Of a stretch of DNA of 64,000 nucleotides, positions 1 to 10,884 are shown piece after piece. Made by a program: the position numbers and the translations under genes. The stretch's first letter is position 1. Each line of letters starts with the position of its first letter. This stretch comes from Corallium rubrum (lineage: Eukaryota > Cnidaria > Anthozoa > Scleralcyonacea > Coralliidae). The DNA lies in the NCBI GenBank assembly GCA_964035015.1, contig OZ036017.1:2141981-2205980 (forward strand), given 5' to 3'. The notes beneath the pieces are model-generated. The model was not told the origin of the DNA and did no database searches. It saw only the letters and a program-made list of their open reading frames with translations.

Positions 1-422
1 GACAGGCGACCACAAAAGCCAAGGCCGCAAGCCCGCAACGTGAAAATTGATCACATAGTAACGTTCGAAATTTCACTTGACTCGATCAAGCGGTGCAACT
101 ATCTGTGTGTGATGACGTCATTACACTCAACCGCATTCCGCAGTAATTTTTTCATAATTATTCATGACGTTACTTGGCTCTGATACGTATTGCCTATTTA
201 GATATATTACAAATGCAAAACAATGGCAGAAAACGTGCGTTTTGATGAGGTTTCAATTTGCTTAATTAAAATAATATTGTCTGGCTATATAGTTGGTTAC
301 GAAAACAAATAGACAACGTGGCCTCGTTGAATATATGCATGAGCCATATATAGTCAACTTGGCTGCGCCTCGTTGACTATCTGCCCATAGACAACTCCGG
401 CTTCTTGTGTAATTGTTAATTA
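1..422. other. Unassigned non-coding sequence
   Basis: No ORF with recognisable similarity and no clear repeat boundary. A short imperfect inverted pair (AGTCAAC ... GTTGACT, about 350-380) surrounds a 'tggctgcgcctcg' segment, which could be the trace of a small MITE. A TGACGTCA (CRE-like) octamer occurs near 113-120; whether it is functional cannot be judged. Confidence 0.4.
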
Positions 423-702
423 TGATTCAATGTCTCAATGATCCAGACTTACGATTCGATTATTATTTAGTATTGCGATTCAATGATTCGGTCTTACGAT
501 TCAATAATTCAGACTTGTGATTCAATTTTAAGATTTAATACCCCATTATTCAAATTTAATAAATCAGTATTATGATTTAATGATTCATATTAAGATTTCA
601 CAATTCAATTATTATTCATATAATTTAATAATTCAATGTTTCAGAATAATAATTCAATAATTCAGTATTAAGATTCAATAATTTAACAGTATATTAAAGA
701 TT
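423..702. repeat. Degenerate 21-bp AT-rich satellite, first block
   Basis: Irregular repetition of GATTCAATGATTCAG-like words. It is the most diverged block of the satellite that recurs through to 5965, and spacing between units is irregular here. Confidence 0.75.
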
Positions 703-820
703 TATTAACCGAGTGTTTTGTGTTTATGTGCAGTACCTCTTTCCTTATTCTAGCTTATGACTAATCTTCTTAACCTTAACTTTTTCACTGACATATGAAA
801 CATGATATTTTATTTACCTC

Positions 821-972
821 TGTTATTGTTATTGTTATTGTTATTGTTATTGTTATTGTTATTGTTATTGTTATTGTTATCGTTATCGTTATCGTTATCG
901 TTATCGTTATCGTTATCGTTATCGTCATCGTTATCGTTATCGTTATCGTTATCGTTATTGTTATTGTTATTT
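821..972. repeat. (TTATTG/TTATCG)n hexanucleotide microsatellite
   Basis: About 25 perfect hexamers. The array changes in blocks from TTATTG to TTATCG and back to TTATTG, as expected if a C variant spread by slippage. The Val-Ile reading frame across it is a by-product of the repeat and not a protein gene. Confidence 0.97.
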
Positions 973-1160
973 TAAATCTATATATTTGTTCATTTGTTCC
1001 TTTAAATTTTTGAATTTGTTATTGTACTTTGACCGTTTGTAATTTAATATTTGCTGATGATGTTGCGCTGTAAGCAACGAATCGTTAGCAATTAAATTTT
1101 TATATAATATTTGAAGTTGTCATGTCTTGTCTTAAAGTCATTTGCTGGGCACTCATTTTT

Positions 1161-1590
1161 ATATTCAGTATTATGATTTAATGATTCAGTATTACGATTA
1201 AATGATTCAGTACTATGATTCAGTATTAAGACTCAATGATTCAGTGTTATGATATTATGATTTAATGATTCAGTATTATGATTCAATGATTCGGTATTAT
1301 GATTCAATGATTCAGTATTAAGACTCAATGATTCAGTATTATGACGCAATGATTCAGTATTAAGATTCATTGATTCAGTAATATGATCCAATGATTTAAT
1401 CTGATGATTCAATGATTCAGTGTTATGTATTATGATTCAATGTTTCAATATTAGGATTCAATGATTCAGTATCATGATTCAACGATTCAAGTATGATTCA
1501 ATGATTCAGTATTATGATTGATTGATTCAGTATCACGATCCAATGATTTAGTACTCAATAATTCAATGATTGGATGATTCAGTATTCCAG
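1161..1590. repeat. 21-bp satellite block (ATTATGATTCAATGATTCAGT-like)
   Basis: Tandem and broken copies of a unit of about 21 nt built from GATTCAATGATTCAGTATTAT. Because 21 is a multiple of three, long arrays read as heptapeptide repeats on either strand without being coding. Confidence 0.9.
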
Positions 1591-1917
1591 CCGCACTGGG
1601 TGCTTATTTGCCTCAGACGTTCTGTTACACCTAGGTCTTAGTCATCTACACATAGGAGTTTAAGCAAGGTGCAATATACATCGACGAACACAAATGTTTT
1701 TAATAATACGTAGTATGAGGAACGTCAACACAAACGAGCTAGAAATGCTGTAGAAATACTGTAACGATTCAGTGATTCTGTATTATGATTCAATGATTCG
1801 ATGATTCAGTATTATGATTCAATGATTCAGTATCATGATTCAACGAATTCAATGATTCAGTATTATGATCCAATGATTTAGTATTCAATAATTCAACGAT
1901 TGGATGATTCAGTATTC
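1591..1917. repeat. Truncated copy of the interspersed block, plus satellite
   Basis: About 1591-1755 matches the start of the block seen in full from about 1918 (CGCACTGGGTGCTTATTTGC, then the 'acatcgacgaacacaaatg' segment) but stops after about 170 bp. Satellite units then fill the space to 1917. It is probably a remnant of an older unequal exchange in the same array. Confidence 0.75.
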
Positions 1918-3879
1918 CAAGGGCACTGGGTGCTTATTTGCCTCAAACGTTTTGTTAGTAAGTTTAAGCAATATGAGTATACATCGACGAACACAAATGT
2001 TTTTAATAATACGTAGTATGAGGAACGTCAATTCAAGCGAGCTAGAAATACTCTAATGCCATCGGAAAGATTTTGTTTGGAGTCGTATAAATATTAATGA
2101 AGCACAATACAGAGACTCTAATGGACCTCGGAAAGCTGACGTATGCCTAAATAATGAAACTTTCTCTTCAGAAAAGATTTTAGAAGATTGCCTATAGTTA
2201 ACTACGCTGTTGCATGCTTTCTTCGCGTTTTCAGTCATAAATTTTATTTTATTATTTACCTGGCTTTAGTGACGAGTCTTCAGCAAAGAGTGTTCTTTTA
2301 GTTGCACTTGGACAAGCTTGATCATGATGATCTGAATCTGTTTAACAAAAGAAATGTTTTCTATCACTAGACCATTCAAGCGTTTCAGATCATAAAATCA
2401 CGACATAACAACTTGTAATGCATAAACTAAATATGCAAGTGAAACAACTTTATCGTATCCAATGGAATATGTATAAGGAAGGGTTATTGAACCGACCGAG
2501 CTCAATTATGAAAAAGTTGTTTTATAAACCAGGGGCGTGCTTTCTTATTAGACAACAAAGGAGGTTTTCTCTTGGGATTTTAATTTGACCTATGTAATTG
2601 GCAAGAGCACTGATTTTTGAGATATTCGTGATATATATTCGGCGGTAGATCAAAGAATACCGACTTTGTCGGCTAATAATTATCAATTGGTGGACGATTA
2701 TGAGCAAAATATCATGATTTGTCAGGGGCGAACTACTATTTATTTAAGAGCAGATTTCACCCATTTCATTTAGTATTATGATTCACTGATTCAGTGTTAT
2801 GATTCAATAATTCAGTATTATGTTCTAATGATTCAGTGTTATGATTCAATGATTCAGTATTATGATTCATTGATTCAGTATTATGATTCAATGATTCATT
2901 ATTATAAGTATTATGATTCAATGATTGAGTGTTACGATTCAATGATTCAATGTTATGATTTAGTATTCAACAATTCAATGATTGGATGATTCAGTTCTCC
3001 AACCGCACTGGTTGCTTATTTGCCTAAAAAGTTTCCTTAGTATAAGTTTAAGCAGGACGAGTATACATCGACGAACACAAATGTTTTTAATAATACGTAT
3101 AGTATGAGGAACGTCAATTCAAGCGGGCTAGAAATACTGTATTGCCATGGGAAAGATTTTGCTTGGAGTCGTATAAATACTAATGAACAATACAGTCTGT
3201 TTCTCTTCAGAAAAGATCTTAGAAGATTCCCTATAGTTGGCTACGCTGTTGCATGCTTTCCTTGCGTTTTCAGTCATAAATTTTATTTTATCATTTACCT
3301 GGTTTTAGTGACGAGTCTTCAGCAAAGAGAGTTCTTTTAGTTGCACTTGAACAAGCTTCGTCCTGATGATCTGGATCTGTTTAACAATAGAAATCTTTTC
3401 TATCACTAGACCATTCAAACGTTTCAGATCATAAAATCACGACATATACAAGTGAAACAACTTTATCGTATCCGATGGAATACGTAATAAGTAGGGGTTA
3501 TGATTCAATGATTCAGTATTATGATTCATTGATTCAGTATTATGATTCAATGATTCAGTATCATGAGTACCTATTATGATTCAATGATTCAGTGTTACGA
3601 TTCAATGATTCAGTGTTACGATTTGATGACTCAGTATTATGATTCAATGATTCAGTGTTATGATTCAATGTCAATGATTCAGTATTATGATTCAATGATT
3701 CGGTATTGTGGTTCAATGATTCAGTGTTATGTATTATGATTCAATGTTTCAATATTATGATTCAATGATTCAGTATGATGATTCAATGATTCAGTATTAT
3801 GATTCAACGAATTCAGTATTATGATCCAATGCATATGATTTAGTATTCAATAATTCAATGATTGGATGATTCAGAATCC
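1918..3879. repeat. Higher-order repeat, copy 1 of 2 (1962 bp)
   Basis: The unit contains a long form of the interspersed block (about 1918-2767), 21-bp satellite (2770-2990), a short form of the same block (2999-3490) and more satellite (3498-3870). The anchor word GTATACATCGACGAACAC is at 1977 and 3061 here and at 3939 and 5023 in the next copy, so both anchors repeat at exactly 1962 bp. ORFs up to 95 codons in it lie on both strands and show no known domain; I regard them as chance. Confidence 0.9.
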
Positions 3880-5841
3880 CAACCGCACTGGGTGCTTATT
3901 TGCCTCAAAAGTTTTCTTAGTAAGTTTAAGCAGGATGAGTATACATCGACGAACACAAATGTTTTTAATAATACGTAGTATGAGGAACGTCAATTCAAGC
4001 GAGCTAGAAATACTCTAATGCCATCGGAAAGATTTTGCTTAGAGTCGTATAAATAATAATGAAGCACAATAAAGAGAATCTAATGGACCTCGGAAAGCTG
4101 ACGTTTGCCTAAATAATGAAAGTTTCTCTTCAGAAAAGATCTTAGAAGATTGCCTATAGTTAACTACGCTGTTGCATGCTTTCTTCGCGTTTTCAGTCAT
4201 AAATTTTATTTTATCATTTACCTGGCTTTAGTGACGAGTCTTCAGCAAAGAGAGTTCTTTTAGTTGCACTTGGACAAGCTTGATCATGATGATCCGGATC
4301 TGTTTAAGAAAGGAAATGTTTTCTATCACTAGACCATTCAAGCGTTTCAGATCATAAAATCACGACATAACAACTTGTAATGCATAAACTAAATATGCAA
4401 GTGAAACAACTTTATCGTATCCAATGGAATATGTATAAGGAAGGGTTATTGAACCGACCGAGCTCAATTATGAAAAAGTGGTTTTATAAACCGGGGGCGT
4501 GCTTTCTTATTAGCCAACAAAGGAGGTTTTCTCTTGGGATATTAATTTCACCTATGTAATTGGCAAGAGCACTGATTTTCGAGATATTCGTGATATATAT
4601 TCGGCGTTAAATCGAATAATACCGACTTCGTCGGCTAATAATTCTCAATTGGTGGACGATTATGAGCAAAATATCATGATTTGTCAGTGGCGAACTACTA
4701 TTTATTTAAGAGCAGATTTCACCCATTTCATTTAGTATTATGATTCACTGATTCAGTGTTATGATTCAATAATTCAGTATTATGTTCTAATGATTCAGTG
4801 TTATGATTCAATGATTCAGTATTATGATTCATTGATTTAATTCAGTATGATTCAATGATTCATTATTATGAGTATTATGATTCAATGATTGAGTGTTACG
4901 ATTCAATGATTCAATGTTATGATTTAGTATTCAACAATTCAATGATTGGATGATTCAGTATTCCAACCGCACTGGTTGCTTATTTGCCTAAAAAGTTTCC
5001 TTAGTAAGTTTAAGCAGGATGAGTATACATCGACGAACACAAATGTTTTTAATAATACGTAGAATGAAGAACGTCAATTCAAGCGGGCTAGAAATAATGT
5101 ATTGCCATTGGAAAGATTTTGCTTGGTGTCGTATAAATGAACAATACAGAGACTCTAATGGACCTCGGAAAGCTGACGCATGCCTAAATAATGAAAGTTT
5201 CTCTTCAGAAAAGATCTTAGAAGATTGCCTATAGTTAGCTACGCTGTTGCATGCTTTCCTCGCGTTTTCAGTCATAAATTTTATTTTATCATTTACCTGG
5301 CTTTAGTGACGAGTCCTCAGCAAAGAGAGTTCTTTTAGTTGCACTTGAACAAGCTTGATCCTGATGATCTGGATCTGTTTAACAAAAGAAATATTTTCTA
5401 TCACTAGACCATTCAAACGTTTCAGATCATAAAATCACGACATACACAAGTGAAACAACTTTATCGTATCCGATGGAATACGTAATAAGTAAGGGCTATG
5501 ATTCAATGATTCAGTATTATCATTCATTGATTCAGTATTATGATTCAATGATTCAGTATCATGAGTATTATGATTCAATGATTCAGTGTTACGAGTCAAA
5601 GATTCAGTGTTACGATTTGATGACTCAGTATTATGATTCAATGATTCAATGATTCAGTGTTATGATTCAATGTCAATGATTCAGTATTATGATTCAATGA
5701 TTCGGTATTGTGGTTCAATGATTCAGTGTTATGTATTATGATTCAATGTTTCAATATTATGATTCAATGATTCAGTATTATGATTCAATGATTCAGTATT
5801 ATGATTCATTGATTCAGTATTATGATTCAATGATTCAGTAT
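3880..5841. repeat. Higher-order repeat, copy 2 of 2 (1962 bp)
   Basis: Same order as copy 1: long block (3880-4735), satellite (4733-4950), short block (4966-5480), satellite (from 5490). Differences from copy 1 are scattered substitutions and small indels, some of which compensate so that the anchor spacing is unchanged. The long form carries an extra tail (here about 4470-4720) that the short form lacks. Confidence 0.9.
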
Positions 5842-5965
5842 TATGAGTATTATGATTCAATGATTCAGTGTTATGATTCGATGATTCAGTATTATGATTC
5901 AATGATTCAGTATTATGATTCACTGATTTAGTGTTTTGATTCAATGATTCAGTGTTATGATTCTG
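5490..5965. repeat. Densest 21-bp satellite array
   Basis: Near-regular 21-nt units. The plus strand reads as Y-Y-D-S-M-I-Q heptads and the minus strand as N-H-N-T-E-S-L heptads over about 65-80 codons. Both frames are open only because the unit is in phase and lacks stops. The array ends abruptly at unique sequence near 5965. Confidence 0.95.
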
Positions 5966-6615
5966 TAGCAGCAAGCAATGTAAATACTTGGCACGTAAAA
6001 TAGGTGAGAATCCTCGAGGAATACATTTCCGATAACTTCTTTCTATTTATCAAATATCACAATAAACACTAGCGCTTACAGCTGACACGACATAGCACAA
6101 ATCACATGCTTGCGTGTCAGGTGAAAATTCCGGTTCATAGACACTCACACTTAATTAGTTAACGAAATATAAACTTGACAGTTTACAGGTCCCAAAGATG
6201 GAACTGCGTCCCGAAGTTCTAAATAATGGAACAATATGAAATGTCCAATAACACTGTCAACAAAAATGAATTGGTTCTTTCAAGCTACTTGTATGGTGTC
6301 GACACCCAGTACTCGAGTATGTCCTTCATCAAATCATAGTTACTGGGTGCGACTAACGATAATAGGACAGACGCTTAGTGTGTGTAGACAGAGTCACTTC
6401 GTAGGCGGTCGGGTGGCCTTGACAGACGTCCTGGACGTGTTATCATTGACGCTGACAAATCTCTACTGTGGATATCAGCTTCGTTTTGCTGCTCATTATT
6501 ATGCCTTCCAACGGTTATAATATTATCAACCTCCTCGGTTGGATTTCTATTTATCCTCTTTCACAAACCTCTGAGTCATCACGTAATTCTTGTCTAGGTA
6601 GATAGTGTATGGGAA
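5966..6615. other. Unassigned sequence between satellite and gypsy remnant
   Basis: Sequence complexity is normal. A 94-codon plus-strand ORF (6236-6520) has no recognisable domain. This stretch lies just downstream of the minus-strand pol C-terminus and could hold part of that element's 3' end or LTR, but no second LTR copy was found in the window to test this. Confidence 0.35.
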
Positions 6616-6761
6616 CTTCTTCTCCTTCTCCTTCTCCTCCTTCTCTTTCTCCTTCTCCTCCTTCTCTTTCTCCTTCTTCTTTTCCTCCTCCTCCTGCCCC
6701 TCCTCCTCCTCCTGCTCCTCCTGTGCATCCTCCTTCTCTTCCTCCTCCTCCTTCTAAGAAG

Positions 6762-6792
<31 letters not shown>

Positions 6793-6911
6793 CTTCTTCT
6801 TCTTCTTCTTCTTCTTCTTCTTCTTCTTCTTCTGCTTCTTCTTCTTCTTCTTCTTCTTCTTCTTCTTCTTCTTCTTCTTCTTCTTCTTCTTCTTCTTCTT
6901 CTTCTTCTTCT
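6616..6911. repeat. CT-rich tract with (CTT)n/(GAA)n microsatellite
   Basis: 6616-6760 is an irregular CTC/CTT mix. 6763-6911 is almost pure CTT with one GCT interruption near 6832. Poly-Arg, poly-Lys and poly-Ser ORFs across it are repeat artefacts. On the minus strand the gypsy pol reading frame runs directly into the GAA repeat as a Lys run after a D/E/K-rich stretch. Confidence 0.97.
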
Positions 6912-6929
6912 CCTCCTCCTTCTCTTTAT

Positions 6930-7870
6930 CATCTTTATCGTCGCGTTTAGGAACAACATCCGACGTGCTGACATTTCTGGAGGGATGTATATGTCGTGTT
7001 CGGTCTTGATGTTGTTGGTGGGGAAGTCGATATGGTAGAAGAAGGTTTCGATGAAGTGTACGTCGTTTGCCACCGCCCTCTTGTTGTACTTCATATACAG
7101 GTAGGTCTCCAGCCCGGCGAAGCACAACATATGGTACGTCCTCCCAGCGATCCTGGACCTTATGTTTCTCTCGATTACTAAGATATTTTTCTAAAACAAG
7201 GTCACCGGGCTGCAATGTGGTCTCATGGGCTTTAGCGTCATAGATTCTCTTGTTGGCTGCAGCTTTTCTGTCTGATCCTCGAGAGGCAAGGTCATAGGCA
7301 TGGCAAGTCGTGCTCTCAGGTTGTCAGCATAAGCTACGTAGGGTCGTGCAACGTCGGTCTGGGTCGGTAAGCCAAGGGTGACATCGATTGGTAATCGTGG
7401 TGAGCGACCGTACATTAAGAAATAAGGACTGTATGCAGTAGAAGCGTGTTTGGTACAGTTGTACGCATGCACCAATGGGGCTACGTAGTCTGGCCAATCC
7501 GATTTCTTGTCAGAATCAAGGGTGCCTAACATGCCTAGAATTGTTCGGTTAAAACGTTTGGTTTGCCCGTTGCCTTGGGGATGGCATGGCGTGGTTCTTT
7601 TTTTCTCTATGCCAGCCATCTTGCAGAGGTCTTTGATAAGGTTCGACTCAAAGTCTTGTCCCTGATCCGAGTGAAGTTTTCGAGGAAAACCAAAGTTCAC
7701 CACCAGTACTTTTTCCCACAGTACTTTAGCAACCGTTGTTACCTTCTGGTTCTTGGCAGGAAATGCCCATGCGTACTTCGTAAACTGTCCGTTATGACGT
7801 GGATGTCAAACACTCGTCCGATAACGGGATCCTTTCGCTGAAACTTCGCCCAATCGCTCCAGGACTTTGT
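6930..7870 (-). pseudogene. gypsy-1 integrase core and C-terminal domain, broken
   Basis: The minus strand encodes the integrase catalytic core, with the first Asp in VITD (about 7790), the second in HSDQG (about 7670), and the region where the catalytic Glu belongs at HPQGNGQTKRFN. There the usual Glu before Arg is Lys. A +1/-1 shift near 7200 moves to the frame with the C-terminal segment (LQPGDLVL, DRWEDVPYVVLRR), typical of the GPY/F-like end of gypsy pol. After that comes a short acidic/basic tail that leads into the GAA tract. A further shift lies just after VITD. The zinc-binding N-terminal part is missing beside the DNA element inserted upstream. Confidence 0.88.
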
Positions 7871-7899
7871 TGAAAGGTCGGTTTGTGCATTGTTCTCTC

Positions 7900-8897
7900 T
7901 GCTTTCAAAATGGCGAGATGAGAAGACCCTGGCAAAGGTTGGTCACGTGATTCCAAAATACTCCAAGATTATTGGAGTATTTGGTCACGTGGATAATTTG
8001 AGCTTCGCCCGTCCTGGGGGGAACGGTTGATTCGGTTCTAAGGTTCTTATAAGTGTAGAAGGTTGTTGCAAGTCCTGTAAACGTTAATTTTCGAGCGGTA
8101 AATGAATTAGATATATTTCAAAATTTACGACATTTGCTGGATAATTCATATTTGTTGCTGTCAATCGCCAGAAATGAAGACGAAGGTGACGAACGATCAT
8201 AAACTGATAAACAGAAACCCGCTTTCAATAGAACTACTACGGTTTATACAGGTACTGCTACAAGTCATACACTTAAAATATTCGAATGCTGTTGATTGTT
8301 GGAAGTTTATTTACCATCCAGTATAGCACATTTATGTTTCTTGTCCACACGTTTGGGATTTGTGGAAATTTAATTGTTGTATCTGTCGATTTGCACTCAA
8401 ACGGCATATTCGAATCTGCTGTCCTCGTTGACTTTGAGGTTGTACTTTAATACAAATATTCGATCAACAACAATACTACGATTGACGAACATTATAGATT
8501 AGTACTGAAGACTTTGGCTTTGTATATTTCTAAACTTTTTAAATTAGATTCGGAAAGTCCAGAAACCGAATTGAAATATTAAATACTTCTTGCTTGCATA
8601 ACAAAGCAAATATGTTGTAGTGTAGACGCTTCTTACTAAAGATGGTCATTAACTGATTTTATAAATTTGTTAAAAGAATGTCTTGTTATTTGTACGGTTT
8701 TTGTTATTCTTGGTTGCTTAAATGGTTCGCTGAATAACAAACTATACTTGTTTATCAGTGACTGTACCGCGCCCCCCGGTACAGTGTGAGTCACTCATCA
8801 AAATATTCCAAAATTATTGGTGTCACGTGACCAACCTTTGCCAGGGTCTTCTCTCCGCCTCGCCATTTTGAGAAGGCCCTGGGTACGAGGTTGGACA
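7900..8897. mobile_element. Non-autonomous DNA element with inverted ends, inserted in gypsy-1
   Basis: The left end (about 7900-7985) and right end (about 8797-8897) are inverted copies: AAAATGGCGAG, then GAAGACCCTGGCAAAGG, then TTGGTCACGTGA, then CCAAAAT. The right end extends outward with CCTCGTACCCAGG, a terminus also seen in the palindromic MITE at 54127-54270. The ~800-bp interior is AT-rich with no ORF; it holds one hairpin, ACTGTACC ... GGTACAGT, at 8759-8786. The element splits the RNase H-integrase connection. A clean target duplication was not found. Confidence 0.7.
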
Positions 8898-9640
8898 ATG
8901 TGGAGGCCGAGCCAGGTGTTCGGGTACAGCATTCGTATGCATCGAGACTGCTTCGATGATTGGACTGGGCATTTCCTTGCTTGCAAAGGGTTTATGAACC
9001 AAATGGTATGCGCAGATTGCTCGAAACTCTTTGTCGGAACAGAAGGCTGTTGAGTTAGTATCCAGCTTGTAGAGTCTTGCCAGAAATGGCTTGATACAGT
9101 CAAGATCCGGGATAGTGGTCTCCCTCTCGATAGGTATTTCTTCAGGCATCCTAGAAAGGCTATCAGCGTCGCAGCTTGATTTCCCAGGCCGGTACGTTAT
9201 GGTAGAGTCGTAGGCAGATAAGTCCGATAACCAGCGATGATCGGTTGCACTGAGCTTAGCGGACGACAGGAGATAAGTCAAAGGATTACTGTCTTGTCAC
9301 AACGTGAAACTTGCTTCCATAGAGATACTACTTGAACTTTTCAGTCACCGACCATTTCACGGCGATGAATTCATGACGGTAAGCCGAGTAACGTCTCTCT
9401 GCGACGCCAAGGAAACGGCTTCCATATACTATAACTCTGCGTTTTCCGTTTTGCACTTGGTACAATGCTCCTCCGAGTCCGTAGCCAGAAGCATCCGTAT
9501 GAAGAATGAATGGAAGATTGAAGTCCGGGAACGCCAAGACGGGGTACGAAGACTGTCTTTCGATCAATGTCTCGAAGGCTGTTTGACATTCCTGCGACAA
9601 ATGGAAGGGCTCTCTTCGGATTTTTCGAGTGTCCTTCGAC
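8898..9640 (-). pseudogene. gypsy-1 RNase H and connection
   Basis: Minus-strand frames give the RT/RNase H junction (SQECQTAFETL), the RNase H motif FILHTDASGYGLGGAL, ERRYSAYRHEFIAVKW, and then in a second frame LSDLSAYDSTITYRPGK followed by CDADSLSRMP. These are the standard landmarks of gypsy RNase H and its C-terminal exit. One frameshift separates the two halves at about 9290-9330. The connection sequence ends at the DNA element boundary near 8898. Confidence 0.88.
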
Positions 9641-9710
9641 CGAGTTCTTTAGCCAGGTAGTGGAACGGTGCGGCTATCTTTGCAAATCCTTCTATAAATG
9701 ACCGGTACTA

Positions 9711-9867
9711 CAGTACGTCCCCGCATATAAGAAACCGACATATAAGAAACTACAGCCTGCAAGTAGAAAGAATGTTTCCTCCTTTATGTATATTTCCTCC
9801 TTTGCGTATAAGAAACTGAACAGCCTGATTTCAAAAAAGTCGGTTTCTTATATGCGGGGACGTACTG
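9711..9867. mobile_element. 157-bp MITE, pogo/Tigger-like (perfect 29-bp TIRs, TA target site)
   Basis: The first 29 bp (starting CAGTACGTCCCCGCATATAA) are the perfect reverse complement of the last 29 bp. TA dinucleotides flank both ends (9709-9710 and 9868-9869), as expected for Tc1/mariner/pogo insertion. It has no coding capacity. It interrupts the RT-RNase H linker of gypsy-1, so it is younger than that element. Confidence 0.9.
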
Positions 9868-10160
9868 TACCCCACAAACCCCAGGAAGGTCTGTAGATCT
9901 TTGGCGATTTGTGGTAGGAATTGGATAGGAGTCACTGATTGTCTTTGCATTCAAACACAGATCCTCAAGCTGCCATCTTTTTTTCTAACCAAGACGACGG
10001 GTGATGCGTATGGACTTTTGGATTCTCTAAGGACGCCTGCCTCCAATAGGTCTGTAAGGGCCAGTTGACCGGTGGTATCCTGCGGTATGGTTCTCTGGTC
10101 GGTACGTCGTCTTTGAGGTGTATTTCGTGGTAAACTGCTTCCGTTTGACCTAGGTCTTTG
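9868..10160 (-). pseudogene. gypsy-1 reverse transcriptase remnant (palm deleted)
   Basis: On the minus strand the beginning of RT is seen (REPYRRIPP, a PVVLVRKKDGSLRIC-like segment, then NAKTISDSYPIP in another frame). It jumps directly to the end of RT and thumb (LQTFLGFVG). The segment that would carry the Y-x-D-D catalytic loop is absent, so a deletion of roughly 150 codons happened between about 9905 and 9895. The element therefore cannot have produced an active RT in this state. Confidence 0.8.
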
Positions 10161-10880
10161 TCGTCCTTGGCAAACACATACGACGTCTTGGTCAGGAGTT
10201 CAAGTGCCTGTTTCTCTTGCGTTTCTGTTAAGGGTGTCTCATCCAGATCAAACATACTATCGAGACTTCCTTGCTCATCCTTGACATCGTTGACAACTTG
10301 AGCCCAAATCATGACAGCCTTCGGTTGTATGGTAATAGGAGTGTCACGGTTGTTGGTAACTTCTACAGGAATTCTGCATTTAGCTAAGCATGAGGGCAGG
10401 CTGACGAGTCCGGGCGTCACAACCAACCCGAGGCGACTTGAGAGTTTTGTTTCGAAAAGCACATCAGTTGGTGTTGCAAAATTGGCATTTGCCAAACACA
10501 TGATAGTTCTCGTCTGGTGTGAACCAAGTGTTCTAGTATGTCTTGTTGTTGACTGTACTTTAATTCCTGGCGAATCTTTTTTAAAACACCTTTCTTGGTG
10601 GCACATAGATTTGTAGGCTCTTTGCCATGCAGAATATGTCCGTCGTGTTTGAAGAAATCTAAGACTCACAACATTGCTTGCATTGTCGAACTAAATTTGT
10701 ACCAGCAATCAATGGACGAGTACAACACGTTGGTTGTACTCGTTGTCTGGGACAACTAACACGGGCATGTCAAAGGAGGTATCGATACCGACATCGTCAG
10801 AAGGAAACTGGCTGTTTATGACCGTACAACCAAGAAAAGGAACATTCTAGCCACCTAGTTGCACCAACTACACGAACCAG
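10160..10880 (-). pseudogene. gypsy-1 protease-side region and protease-RT linker
   Basis: The minus-strand ORF 9965-10669 reads as the protease-RT spacer typical of animal gypsy elements, with VTNNRDTPITIQPKAVMIWAQ, a linker, then LTKTSYVFAKDDKDLGQTEAVYHEIHLKD before RT. Further 5', 10690-10850 holds a segment with GIDTSFDMPVLVV and YNQRVVLVRPLIAGTN, which resembles the sequence that follows the retropepsin fold in these elements. The catalytic D-T/S-G motif itself was not found; it would lie beyond the junction at 10885. Confidence 0.7.
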
Positions 10881-10884
10881 GTCT

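Noticed and set aside
795-1013. 72-codon Val/Ile ORF
   Set aside because: Translation of a hexanucleotide microsatellite; it could pass for a membrane segment but has no gene context.
423-5965. CRISPR-like array
   Set aside because: Repeats are direct and contiguous with no unique spacers of constant size; the sequence is of eukaryotic type.
5729-5974. Heptapeptide-repeat ORFs on both strands
   Set aside because: The 21-bp satellite is in codon phase; the ORFs have no flanking coding sequence.
6594-7130. Poly-Arg, poly-Ser and poly-Lys ORFs
   Set aside because: Frames of the CTT/GAA microsatellite; only the part above about 6920 on the minus strand is real former coding sequence (gypsy integrase end).
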